Positions 35,601 through 48,100 of a DNA stretch of 64,000 nt are shown here, piece after piece. Every line of letters starts with the position of its first letter. Within the stretch, counting starts at the first letter, position 1. The notes under the pieces were generated by a model. It was not told the DNA's origin and searched no databases. It worked only from the letters and a program-made list of their open reading frames with translations. This DNA comes from Echinococcus granulosus (Eukaryota > Platyhelminthes > Cestoda > Cyclophyllidea > Taeniidae), in assembly GCF_000524195.1 (NCBI RefSeq), contig NW_020170409.1, positions 795,004 through 859,003 of the forward strand, read 5' to 3'. Made by a program: the position numbers and the translations under genes.

Positions 35601-38060
35601 TTCAAGAAAGGCAGCATTTTTCATTTCAAAATCATGAAGAGACGTTTGAAAGGCGTCAGAATTGTCAGACGGATCCATCTTCTCAATGTCGATTATGTAT
35701 TCTGAGATGGGATGGCGATGCGAACAGAGGTAGTAAGTGAGGACGACTGAAACCACAAAGAGAATTACGGCTGTAGTAGAGAGAGTGAAAACGACGTCTC
35801 TATAGTCCTCCTTCGAGTCCACAAAATGCCCCCAAATACGGCTTCTACGATGTGTTTCCTCGTTAGCAAGTTTCTCCGCCGATACAGTGAGGTCTCGGCT
35901 ATTGCGACAGGACATTTCGCTTAGATCCATCAACATATTCTCTCCTTTGATCTGACAAAAGCCATGAAATTTTAAAATCTCCTCAGAAGATTCAGAGGAG
36001 GTCAACCAGTGAAGGAATCGGTAGAGTTCAACTTGCAATCGGCATGCAGTACTAAAGCGCCTTAGTGGGTCCTTAGCCAGTACCGTGACGTTATATGGAG
36101 TGGCAGGTAGATCCTTTCTGAAAATGATGTAAAACGTGTAGACTAGGGGATATATAGCTTCAGATGGGTTTACACTGTCATTTTTGGATTTAGTTTTATT
36201 GCTTTCAACGCCGGAAACATTGACTGTAATTCCGTTTTGAAGTTGAAGCGAAATTGCCGTAAGGGAAGGGACAGTACCAAGGAAGTAAGCAATCGAGTAG
36301 GGCACGGAATTCACGAGACTAAAGCCCCCAGATGGTAGGATAGTGTGATAGACGGAAAGGCCGCTGGGGGCTTTGAAATCCTGCATAGAGCTCATCAGAC
36401 CATACTGTAGCTGCCATATGCCGGAGGAGTTGCAGAGAAATTCAGTAAGCGCAATGTTCTCACTACAATTATCATCACGCAGAATCAGATGTATGGGCTG
36501 ACCAATGAACGGTAGATCTGTAAATCACAAAGACAAATTAAATGAGCAAAATGTCAGGCTCTTCAATACACAAAACTTGCTCATGCGGTTATATTTTTAA
36601 GGGGTTTTCGCCCTTGCTAAAGAAACCCTCTGGTATGAAATCACCTTAATGGTAAAGATAAACACCGTTTAGCTGGTGGATGGTGGTATTGGTTTGCTTC
36701 ACTTATTTTAATAAGGGATAACATATATGTCTTTTCCTATAAAACTGGATTATGGCTTCTACAGAAGGGTTTCGTATTGCAAGAAAGCTACACCTGGATT
36801 CCTTTGCCGTATTCGAATATCACTCCAATATCGCAGTTTCCCTGTGAATATGTCCGATATGTCACTGAGGCTGAGAGTAATTTTTACGTCTCTCGACAGC
36901 TCTGGCAGGTTGTAGTAAAATACAAGAGGTCTAAAATGAATGATGAAATGCATGCAAATACAGGTGAAAATTGAATAAAGTAAAAATATTTATGTAGGGG
37001 CAGCACTTCTTTAATTTTTGGACATCTCCTGCAAGATTCATGCAAGTGGTACGTTGGATCAAGAAAAAACTTAACGGGAGCTGAAATCAAAGCATGAATA
37101 ATACATGATATCGCTGGAAAGGAGTAGAAGAAAATACCCAAAACTCACGCAAAGGCAGAAGGTAGAATGGAGTAGTTTGCAGAGACATCATTCGGATTCG
37201 CGGTGGAATCCGCTAGCAATGCCGACTGTTTCTCTAGGCTCTTTGACGGTGTGGAGGTATCAGTATGAGAAATAGCTGAGATTAATGGAACGATCTAAAA
37301 CCGAAGACAGTTTGGGGTTTGATGGTTTTTTAACCAAAGATAAGACGAACAATATAGGCAGCTAGGCACATTTATAGTCAATATCTAAAGCAGTCACTAC
37401 CTTACTTATTTGCGTTTATACTTTGAAGTTCGTTTCACCTCAAGCATAGACACTGAATACCGATCCGCCTGGGTGGTCATGTTGATAGGCTGTCTAGCCA
37501 TAAGCCATCAAGGGAGAACGCATTAACACTAACGGCCTCTATGACGCAAAACATGTAAAAATTCAAACTTTGGAGAATTCCCCATGATGCTTTGATTTCG
37601 GACTAAATTTTGAGCTCAAATTAAGATACTTGAAACAATGTTTTAGCTAAATCTACGAAAGTAGTTGGTAAACAGATATATTGCTATACATTAAACAAGA
37701 AATTATTCCAAAATCAACATGAAGCCGATTTTTATGCAAACTTTTCACATCCACGATCACTGACCATCTTTTCAATGCACTTTAGCATGCCTAGCATGCT
37801 TTGGTGAACTGTAGTGAGGAGTACTATAAACTACCTAAATTAGTATTTACAGATATTATTAAGCATAGAATCAGAACTTAATATCAGTAAAAGCCTACAG
37901 TTAAGCGACTCCTCCAAATTTGGCCGTAGCTCTGAAGCAGTCTCTGCCACAGTAGACGGGTGTTCTCCGTTCCCGCGACAGCAAGAGGTAGGTCAGGAGG
38001 GTCTTTGTTCGCATCCACCTGAGTCACTACTATCAGACCAGCAAGGACCATTGAAAACAT
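29425..38060 (-). CDS. Receptor guanylyl cyclase-like protein with PstS-like ectodomain and degenerate cyclase
   Basis: Model exons (5' to 3'): 38060-37899, 37294-37149, 37069-36962, 36930-36794, 36517-34539, 33395-33259, 32995-32764, 32024-31943, 30740-30512, 29956-29794, 29661-29425. All phases agree; 1203 aa. ATG 38060 follows an in-frame TAA. Order: signal peptide (1-17), PstS-like ectodomain (about 24-380) with several N-glycosylation sites, membrane span (about 428-448, TTAVILFVVSVVLTYYL), kinase-homology domain (about 545-880) with HGRLSSLTCLLDSRWVIK in place of the HRD loop as in guanylyl-cyclase receptors, signalling helix (about 890-930), cyclase-like domain (about 932-1125), 78-residue tail. 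Expected at the cell surface. Enzyme activity is doubtful because cyclase catalytic residues are lost. Least certain joints: the AAG acceptor of exon 3, the GTGTAG donor of exon 4, the GTTAGT donor of exon 5, the GTCAGT donor of exon 9. Family assignment of the kinase-homology and juxtamembrane parts is strong. Confidence 0.8.
29794..32995 (-). other. Signalling helix and degenerate cyclase domain exons
   Basis: Exons 7-10. The start matches the signalling helix and LLP block of receptor cyclases (LREREVAKRKAH, then LDRLFPRDYSQGLVTG). Then DVLLAVVSLDQAF stands where active enzymes have VTIYFSDIVGF, so the first metal Asp is displaced or lost. ENDGVCFVAMVHG stands for ETIGDAYMVVSG: the guanine-contacting Glu is kept, the second metal Asp is Val. 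LPCQFVYGSALEDVLELK stands for MPRYCLFGDTVNTASRME: the Asp, Asn and Arg are lost. Domain length and flanks are kept, which suggests a folded but catalytically dead domain. Confidence 0.65.
30087..30251 (-). other. Short open frame inside receptor intron 9
   Basis: After a TTTTAAG acceptor-like site, 54 codons stay open (from VCSKGIYPQARDHDISCF) to a TAG. It is not needed by the receptor model, whose exon 9 and exon 10 join in phase across it. It could be an alternative last exon; coding status is unclear. Confidence 0.25.
34539..36517 (-). other. Main receptor exon: end of ectodomain, membrane span, most of kinase-homology domain
   Basis: A 1979-nt exon with an acceptor ATTTACAG and an AAA|GTTAGT donor. 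It encodes the C-terminal lobe of the PstS-like domain (for example SVPYSIAYFLG, AIYPLVYTFYIIF, VELYRFLHW), the membrane span, and kinase-homology motifs: STMKF (beta-3 Lys), YIIVEPCVRGSLFELLHS, SDIASGMAYLHSKKLIHGRL, and CDVYSFGVILTEIW. The DFG motif is absent (IKIACWQ), as expected for a kinase-homology domain without catalysis. Confidence 0.85.
36794..38060 (-). other. PstS-like ectodomain, N-terminal lobe (four exons)
   Basis: Exons 1-4. Blocks in PstS order: LPLAVAGTENTRLLWQRLL (like ITGAGATFPAPVYAKW), a short Ser-rich stretch ending DVSANYSIL (position of DFGASDAPL), then LPLVFYYNLPEL (like VPVVYNLPGV), SLSDISDIFTGKLRYWSDI (like L-A-D-I-F-x-G-K-I-x-x-W-N-D-P), and NPD-LPFIGQPIHLILRDDN across the next junction (like NPG-x-x-LPDxPIxVVHRSDG). 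The R of the R-S-D-G motif is kept; the Asp of S-D-A-P and the first Thr-Phe are not, so the ligand may not be phosphate. Confidence 0.65.
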
Positions 38061-39123
38061 GTCCGCTAGTAAAACTGCAAGCAATCGGTCCTGGGTAGCT
38101 CTTTTGCAGCCCCAAGTTTACTAAATTCCTATTGGATTCGGGGGCGAGAAGGAATGTGAAGACGAGGCGTGTGGATTGGTGTAAATGGTCTGAGCGCACC
38201 TGCCGTACTGATGTGGACGAGCGGCGCAAAAAGATTAAGGCATTCCTGATGTTGGTGTAAAATATTTGATTCGCTTTAGCAGCTCGACCCCATATGTTTC
38301 CAGCGTATAACTAGTAATTACGCACAAGACGTAGTCATTAACCGACAAGTTAGGGGATTACGTGACTTTATTCGTCATGCAAGAGACGAAAAACCCGGTA
38401 GTACTTAACCTCATAACTATTTTATATGAGTTTATTATAAAACCATAGGAAAAGTGACAATCTGAATGTAATTTATGCACTACATTGTTACAGAGGCAGC
38501 TGTTGCTCATGCGCTGATTTGGTAATTTGCGCAAATACGCAGTCACTTGAGTCTGAACGGATAGTACATCAGCTCCGCGGGTAGCCCTCAGGCCATGATG
38601 ACAAAGCTTAGGCCCTCTTAGAAGTAAGTGATACTTAATTTTTACAGTGCATTGACTTTTACGTTCATAGGTAAGGCGTAGTTGCAGCTAGTGGGCCTAG
38701 TAACAAATGAATGTTGCCACAACCAGCAGCATTAGCCGTCAAAGCAGTGTTTGTAGCCGTCTTTTTCCTATTTATAAAAATAATTGCAATAAGGCTATCA
38801 AAAAATCATTTCAATAATTTTGTAAGACCAGCCTACCTTAATAAGCAGTAAAATTGCGTATTTACTTATGTTTCTGGTGCCCATTAATACTCTGCTCAAA
38901 ATAGTTTTTTAAAGATACTTTTAAACAAAATTTTTACGAATAATACGATTGTTTAAGATAAACCTATTTTTTAGTAAACGGCGTGAGTGGTAGCGCCTTG
39001 TTTCAATCGATCAGTTATATCAATCATCTAACCAGTTGCAGTAGCAAATATTGCTTTTAGGTCACGCGCCTGGAGAACAGTCAATGGTTTCCTCAATTTC
39101 TCTAGCCCATAATTTTATAATAG
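38061..39123. promoter_or_regulatory. Divergent spacer between receptor and transporter genes
   Basis: The receptor starts at 38060 on the minus strand and the first recognised transporter exon starts at 39124 on the plus strand. The start codon of the transporter was not found and probably sits here in a short first exon. Both promoters should therefore lie in this 1 kb. No specific promoter element is claimed. Confidence 0.45.
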
Positions 39124-42100
39124 GCATTTAACAAAGAGCTTGCACTTGGCATTCTTTCAGTAATTGGTGGAATACTAATTCATTTCTCCTATGGACACTT
39201 TTACACCATTGGTAAGTATGACCTTGCGTCCTAACAAGATAAGGCAACCTCGCTCCCTACATGATGTCCTATTTGAAGCAACGTGTAGACGCAAATGTTG
39301 ACCCCGGCTCAGCTGTATGGATTTCAGCCATTGCTTTGGCAATGCAAGGCATTTCCATGCCCCTAGGAGGCGCGATTTTACCAAAGATTGGCTACAGAGC
39401 TGTGGTCATCATAGGATCCATGATAAACAGTGGCAGTGTTCTGCTCACCTATTTTACAATTCAAAAAGGCTTTGTCTACGTTGTTATAACCTACGCTGTT
39501 ATGCTTGGTTTTGGATTTGGTCTATCCTATGCCATCATCTTTTCCGTTGCTGGATCGGTACTGTTATTCGTATAATTAACTAAAGTCGTTTTAATTTTTG
39601 TTTAAAATCACTTTTTTGGAATATTTTAGTGGTTTCCTAAACGCAGATCTTTTATTGTTGGTTTAATCGTTGGCGGATTTGGTCTTGGTGCACTTGTATT
39701 TACGCCTATCCAAACCGCGTACATAAATCCTAACAATACAATGGTCGGCAATGTTTCTAAGTAACGCATAATAAGTGCCGTAGCAATTAAAGTTTTTGGT
39801 TAGATTGGCAACGTTAGAATTTCTTTTTTAGACTTTTTGAGGAAGAAGCTCTCCTAGACAGAGTTCCGATCGCTTTCTTGCTGCTCGGTGGTTCACTTGC
39901 GGCTCTCCAATTAATCGGTATCTTACTTCTCAACCAAAAACCGCAACCTAAAAATAAGGTGGTTTTTGTAAAAATCCAAGACTTTTTTGTTCATATTATT
40001 TTAAAGGTTACTAATGTGAATGTATCCCATTTCATTTCAGCCAAGTGCACAAGAAGATGGTCGAAACACTAAAACTGTAAGTTTACTTTGCTTTAAGCTT
40101 TCTATGTTGAAACATGATTTTAAAAATATGTATTTTTTGTAAAGGAACTGAAGTCTCTAATTCAGTCCGGTGATACAGAGAAGAATGTCGAACTAAACGA
40201 TGCTGACACACAGGAGACTGAGTGAGTTCTCGGGTATCGAGCTTAATTTTCTGTGAATTGTTTTTTCTTAACCAAACCGATAATTATTTGCTTTAGTGAC
40301 AACGCAAAGAAACTTGCGTATCGCAGGAGTCGTTTCTCACTGGCTCAGGCGCACACCCACATTAAAGACTTTGGCCCGGAGAAAGACGGGCAAAAATCCC
40401 TCACCTGTCCACTGTAAGAAAAAGTGGATTTTTGATGTCGTTTTTGCTTTTGTTAATTAATGCATTATCAAAATTAATTTTATTGTTTTGTCTGTGATTT
40501 GTTTATTTGAAGGGCAGACTTATATGCAAAACTTATTGGTATTATTGGAATCCTGTCTGCATAATTAACCACTTAAGTGCAGGATTGTTGTTTTTTGGGC
40601 GAAACCCTAAATACTTGAAATGGTAAGAATCAAAATTTTCCCATTAATTGGTTTTATTTTGTTATTCTTTGCTGAAAAATAAATGCCACTACGTATTGCC
40701 TTGCATATGCGATTCTACTGGAGATTTCTTTATTCTTTGAGAACCTCAAGTTTAAATGAGTAAGTCAGTATGCTTGAATATAGACGGCACAAAAACTTCC
40801 TCAAGATATTTTTACTGTCCGCTTTTATACGACTAAAATAACAAAACCCCAGTGTCCGACTTGCTTCTTCATCAAACGGTACTGTAAATATTTAGTTGAA
40901 AATATCAGCACATCGCAGTTGTTTCGGTTTATTCAGTTGCTAAATCTGTTACTTTTTAACTACTGCGTCCTTCACCACCTCAATAGAAGCCTAGAACAGC
41001 CTGATATCCTTTTTTAACTGCAATCACGCACTTAGTCATAAACTTTTAACCCGACTTTTGGAAATTTGTAGCAAAAAACATTGACGTGTAGCTATCACTA
41101 GTAGCTATAGCATTCAGAAGCATTACTGGATGTCACAAAGTGGATTAGTTTAGCTTTCATCAAACAGTTGAGGAATGACCTTTTATGTATCACAAGTCAG
41201 TCGTATCTGCGATAATATAGGACAGGTCCGAAAGAATTTAAATCTCACCGTTTCCGAGATCAAAATATTTTGGAGAATTTTTGACCAAATGTTAAGTATT
41301 TTGCTGCACCAAAGTGCTAAATTGTTTAAGTAACTGGGATTAAGCTGGTATTTGGTTGTTTAAAGAGGAATGCCCGGTTTACTACACCGTGGAAGGAAAC
41401 TACACACCCTAAATCATATATTTATGCAAATATAACTACCTTTTTTTAACGTGATTCTAATTTAAAAAAGAGTACGATGATTGTAATGGTAACTCAGACC
41501 ATTCCATGCAAACTTTTAGCAGTTCTGAATTAAAAAGGGAGGATTGATGCTTTCTTTGCCTTGTACTGGGTAGTTGCTACATCCGTGACGTACTTAAGTC
41601 TTGTCAGCCCTACAAAAAAGTTAAAATAAAGCTTTAGAATATTCTCTTTGTAGAGTATGCGGCACTTTTGTTATCACTTTTGGCTCCATAGTCTTTTTAA
41701 TCCGGTCTCGATGCCACAGGCGTGTAATGGGTATGGTTTTTTCTTGGCCGCTATAACGGTTCACACCAAATTATGCGTCATAAATGCATTAATTGGCATG
41801 AAGATTAGTTTTAAGATCTCCTCGGTCTAAGGTTAGTTACTTTGTCAATTTATAAGTTGTATAACCGAAGGTTGGTTTAAAATCGATGGCAATTGGCAAA
41901 TCGTTTTTTAAGATTTAGTATTAACATTAATGGAGAAGTTAAATAGCTTTTGCGTTACATAGGCAGCCAGTAATGCATCCTGGCCGTTAAAATTGTAAAA
42001 TTCATTATCAATCCGATAAATAAAGTATTCGCTGCTTTATTTTTAAAACCTGGGATTATTTGATTTTTCGGTTCTTTCTACCATGACAACAATTGCATCA

Positions 42101-45100
42101 TGTTGCGGCTTCATGACCCTGATTCACTACTGATTTTCATTCCCAAATGCCAGATCAGATATAAGTCTACTTGCCTATTTAGTTAGTTTTCAGTGGATTT
42201 GACCGATTACTCAAAAAATGGCTTCTTAGTTCTTGGTTTACCATGGCTCGCACACCTTATGTCTACCAGGCGCAACACCAAACCTCAATTACTGTTGCAT
42301 TAAAAACTTAAATAAAGGAGAAAAAAGCACGCTTTAATTAATTGACAGGAAGACCAAATTTTACTGCCCGCAGATGCTTTAGTCGCATTAACAAAACGGT
42401 GGAAATTGCAGCATTTTTGGCTAGTTTTCGCACCGATTTTCAAAAGATTCGAATTAGTTTTTTTCAAATTTGTTGGGATTGCGCAAAATGTGCAGTCCGT
42501 ATACCTGATACTTGATGCTTACGTGATTACAGTGAATGTGCTCGACATAAAAAATTGCAACAATTTAAAGCACGCAGAAAACCAAAGCAAATCAGTGGGA
42601 ATTCCTTCCACGAAGATACTAAAAATAAGCACGCGTGGATGTCAAGTGGAAAAAACTACTTTCTTTGATATCAATTCTATGCTGTTAAACAGACACACAG
42701 GGAGTTTTCTCGATGTGTCAAATTGGCAAGGAGTCTACCGAAGACTTGTTACTGTTTTTATTACTTTAATGCAATTATTACCATCACCCACAAGCAATTC
42801 CTAGATTAAACCTTTTTCTCTATCTTTGACGTGTTAAGGTTTTCGGAGGTCAGCCACACCTACTCTCTTCACCATTAAATGAAATTCTCGCGAAGGAGTG
42901 TAGCGATCCTGTTTAGCATGTGGGACTTCTCCCCACACCGTTCAGACGCTAAAAAAACACTGACAAGTGGTATCCGCTGAGGGAAATTTAATTTACATTT
43001 TTAGGCAACCATCAACATCCTACTTCTTTGGGATTTCTGATTTAAATTTTTTTACAATTTTTATTGCTTGTGAAGCAGCATTAATTACTATGACTTGAGT
43101 AAAAATTACTATTTAGATATTCCGAATTCATAGTTTTGATGTCTGCAAAATGAAATTCAGAACTTTCGCCATGAAGTAAGTTGAGACAAAACTCTCAACT
43201 TGATCATTAAGGATAGCCTTGGGTCCACCCTCTGCCTCCTCTTTTTCTCCGCGTCTGCGCGTCATTCCACACTGATCGCATTGATCCCCTGGCGGCCCTT
43301 AATGCGCACTTTGTTTTTTTTTTCGCTCTTTTCCATGGAGTTGTAAACAATCGGCACATTCGCTTTGTTGAACGGGTTTTTGCCCCATTAGAGCGGCAGT
43401 GGTTTCCGGCTTGTTTATTTCATTTTAAGAGCACTTAATTTTAAAGATCGACCAACTATTCATTTTTTTATTAATGAGTCATTTTATCTCTTACGCATTT
43501 ATTAAGGTATACGTGTCAGGCCTGGTTCCTGCTAACTACCCTATTTTTCGTGAATTATAACAAGGCCCTTAACAGAGCAAACTTACAAAGCTTACCACTA
43601 CTTTTTACATGTAGGCTTGTTTTTACTTTTTCCAACCTAGAGAAATTAACTATCCACCACTTCAAACACTGCGTCGACACGAATTCTACCTTCTCTGGAT
43701 TGTGATGCTGAGCAACATTATTCCCATCACCCTTATTACAGCCTCCTTCAAGGTAAGGTGTCACTTTGATATTTTTTCAACAAAGTCAACCTTTTTATTC
43801 AACTGTCTTTTAATGCAATGTCCCTCCCATACGTCTAAAATGAAATAGACAACTTCAAATGCTGTGCTGGCACATTCGTCAATGGAACTTCAAAGTCATC
43901 AGACGTAACTTTTAGGATGCTCTATTGGCGCGATATGGCACCAAATATCACTTATTTTTTGTTATTCCTTCCTAATTTTCTCAATCAGGTGTGCCACAAT
44001 CGCTAAATATATGCACAGAGCATGTCTTAATCACCTCCCTCTAGCTCATCAGCAGTGCTCAATATGAAAGCTCAGTCTACTAGTATTATTTTGATTTTAG
44101 TGTGCACATCTGTAAGCAGATGACTTAAGTTTGCGGGTCTTTAATTATTCGCTCATAAAATAGCCATGTACATCTTTAGCTCGTAGGCCAAATGCACATC
44201 TCGGACGACCGGTTTCTCTCCGGTGTAGCAACAGCTAGTTCCCTTTTTAACTCTGGCGGCCGAATCGCATGGGGAGCTGTGTGTGACAGATTCTCCTTCA
44301 AGGTACTCTCATACTTTTAATTTTCTTATTAGTAGCGTCTAAGTATACCTTGCGATAGTGCGCTACCTAATCAGGAGCCTTAAAAATTGAGTAAGGTTTA
44401 CAAGTAGATGGTTTTTTTACTTAACTTCCCTGCGCTGTTTGGGTAGTTGTTGATTCACTGCTGCCGTAACGAAATAAGCAACCTGTGGATCTAGACATAT
44501 GAAAATTAAGCTAGTGCTGTGTTTTACGGACCAAAATTATTCGACAATAAGCCTTTGACAGGTAATGGGCAGCTCCTTTCAAAATCTGTGATTTTGAAAG
44601 CACCTGCCTCGATTCCAATTAACTTTATAGCATAGAGCCAAAATTGCGAAAAAAATTGAAGTGGACGTAAATTTGGAATTTACTTTATTAAGTCAATATG
44701 GAAGCATTCCCCCATGTGTTTAAGGGAGATGATTATCCTTCTTAACTCACTACCCTAATTCCCTTTTTCACCATCCTCGTTTTAAAATTTAACAATCTTG
44801 GTGTAGTGCACCAAGACTTCCCTAATGGCAAAACAAGGACCACACTCGGGCAGGATACGTATAATTGACGTACAGAAGAATTTGGAGGGGAGGAAGGCTA
44901 ACGGCAGGGTTCGAAGGCGGGGCGCCCGATGGCTGAACAATGGCGAGCCCCTAAGTGGCCTGTTACCAAGATCGAGAATTAAGTAAATAATTGGGGTATT
45001 ACACTTAGCCTTGATGCTTAAAACTATAAAGCAGTAGTTGTTGCTCCATGTAATGACAATAAAGGTGGGTTTGTAAGAACTCCTGCACCGCTTACACTGT

Positions 45101-48100
45101 TCGAACGGAATGTTGTATGATAGTACTTGTTCACTTCCCCCACCTTCCTTCCTTCCTTTGCATCACTTAAATGACTCCGTGCGAGTTTTAGATTTTTCCT
45201 CACTTCGCTTCATCTCTGCCAGTTGCGAACCTTCTGCGGAAAGTGTGGTGTGAAAATGTGGTTATTGGGCTGAATTAACTTGAATTTGCGCCTAGACGGG
45301 CGGACAGGACTACTAGGACTGGATGGGCTCTAGGCTGGCACGTAGCGAGAGTCAGCAGTGATTGGTGCGCCGGAGAGAGAGTAGTGAAATTCCATGTCAG
45401 ATGCTATCAGCCTTATTAAGATCTTTTTTGCATGAAATTTTAAGGCAGAGCTAACAAATAGTAACTTCTAATTAAATAGTGAAGCCCGAATGGCATTCCA
45501 TTTAATCTTTTACGATTCATGAACGTTTCTGTCTATAAGTAGGGATAAGTCTAAATTGTTCCATGACTACCTTAAGCGTAAACCATTGAAGAAGAAATAT
45601 TGAAATACTTCCTCATATTCAACGTTTAATGTGTTTTTAATTCCTAGACAAGCATTTTTTATGTAAACATGGGGAAGACCTTGGATTATGCTAACAATCA
45701 CTTTAAGGAAATGAAAATAAAACTCCAACATTTAATTGAACAAATTTATTTTAAGCGGTGTAGCCCTGAAAAATGATTCAAAAATACTGCTGAAAGCAAA
45801 CTGCAAACACTTTTTTTGCTAAGTAAATGGAGTGACCCCTAAAATCACCTAAGGGAATAAGCGAATCCTCACCGTGCACATTTCATAGTCACTCATTTCA
45901 TGCATTCGCCTTAATCTCCCCTGTGTCATTTTTTTCTTGTATTGACATTTTCATTTTCTCCTTGTAGTAATGGTTCCGAATAACGTGGATTAGTTTACAG
46001 CAGTACGATGTTCTCCTTCTAGGGGCCGCTGTGCCTAATGCTCGCTACGTGGGCTACCATCCTCTTCACCTTCCCCTACGTCGTGGCCATCAAGACGGGC
46101 TCAATGGCCATCTACGCTGTTTGGGTGTGTCTCCTCTTCCTCTGTCTCTCTGGTGTCTTTGTCCTTATGCCCGCTGCCACTAGTCGCATTTTCGGACCCA
46201 CCTATATGGCCGTGAACTATGGGATGATCTTCAGTGCTTTTGTGAGTCTTCATCTTTTGAGTCGATTACTACCTTCGCAAATATTATAAGTAGTATTGGT
46301 TTTTAGTGAGACTATCCAATTTAATGCCTGCCCTTTAGCATTCAGGGTGTTCTTACTCATTTTCTCAATTAACTTAGGTGACATTTAAGTTGAAAATGCA
46401 TATTCGTCACCGGAACGAACAATCGACTTTAATGAATAAATCTTCCATCTTGCCATACCCTACAGCTCGGTTTCCTCTTCTCACCTATCATTTCGTATAC
46501 ATTTCTGACAACAATTTTCTGGGAGTCACAACTAACCGCTTTTCCACGTTCTACTCACTTTTGTTAATTGAAGTATATTTTTTTAGCCATTTCAGACTCA
46601 CTGCAACTGGGGTGTTATTTCGATCCTTATTCTGGCAAATTGTCCACCTCTAAATGCAAATTTTTCGGACAGTATGTGTAATCTATCGCAAATTAATGTA
46701 GTTTCTTCAGAGTCATGCACTATAACTTGGTCTTTAGCACCCTCGTGAGGATCCTATCTTTCCCCTTCTATCCTTATTTTCTAAGCACGTTTATTGTATA
46801 TTTTATTCACGTTACCAACAATTGATGAATATTTGTATGCAGAACATTTTTTTCTTTATTTGTCATCTTATTGTCAGGCTTATCACGCGTTTCGTGATTT
46901 TCAGAATGAACAATGCCCTTCTTTCTGCTCATATTTTCAGCTAGGGTAGAGGTTTGATAATGGATTGTCCCTTAGATTTCTGCAGACCTTCTGGTTTCCG
47001 GGGTGCATTAGATGCTCTATAACTCTTTTGTGAGGTTATTATTCATTTTTTTTGAGGATTTCTTAAGCATGCAATCTGTTTGATTTGAATATTTTGAAAT
47101 ATCCCTTTATTTACCTGTAGTTCTTTTTTGTAATAGCGCTGCTCCAACCATTTAAAAATCAAGCTATCACTATTTAAGTAACCTTTAGGCTCAAATAGAG
47201 CCTGTCCCCTCTCTTACTTCTCTTGGTGCACAATGTCTTGTTGAGGATTTCATTCTTACATTTCGGTCAAATTTGGCTTTCAATTCTTACAAATATAACC
47301 ATTTTATCAATTATTCTGACCGCTTAGTGAGTTTAAGAGCAAAGATTGGTTCAATGATATACTTGGCCATCATCTGCGCTTTGGTCTGCAGTGCTTGCAG
47401 GAATCGCATCCTCACACCTCCTCCCATCGTGCAGTATTCAAGCTTACCCTATTCAAGCAGTTCCTCCCGAAATCCTCACATTTTCTAATCGAATTTTATT
47501 ACTGGTGCTCAGCATGCCCTAATTCATATCTCTACACTTAATTGTACAATTACGTTATCGCTTTACTGCTGAGATTGCTACACTTTTGTGGCCTTCCAGC
47601 TTAAAATGTGCTTCTAGTCATGCTCATATTATTGACCAAAAACAGCTCAGATTTCTCCTATTTCTCTTGGCTATAATTCGCCATTTATGCAACTCGTGTC
47701 CCGGTGTATTGATCACTGAGATTCGGGAAGGGTGGTCGGAAAAACAAAATGAATGCTCTAGATAACCATCATTCATGGCACAATCCCTCTTCATTTGTCA
47801 TTTTGTAATCAAATTTAAGCAGCATTTGTTGGTTTTTTTTGGTTGGTTCTGGGTACATTTTAGATTGCTATATTCTGCATTCCTGATAACTGTTCTGCTA
47901 TCATCTGCGTCATTTGTTATTCTGTCGTGCTATTGTCCGTTATGTTAGTCGTCTAGTTGGTGTAGAAGGCGTACCAATTTCCCAAATAACGATTCTGCGT
48001 GCTTTTAAATTAAAAGCTGCATTCCTTTGCTCGAATCTAGAAAAACGTTTGGGAAGACATGGTATTTATTCCATCCGAGGGAAAGGAGGAGGAGGGGTTG

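Noticed and set aside
36777..36974. Plus-strand frames opposite the ectodomain exons
   Set aside because: Shadows of the minus-strand receptor exons.
41640..41740. Hydrophobic frame in transporter intron 7 as an extra membrane-helix exon
   Set aside because: Exon 7 and exon 8 already join in phase at the point where the second half of the carrier begins.
42406..42804. 132-codon plus-strand frame
   Set aside because: It lies inside the transporter intron and has no family resemblance.
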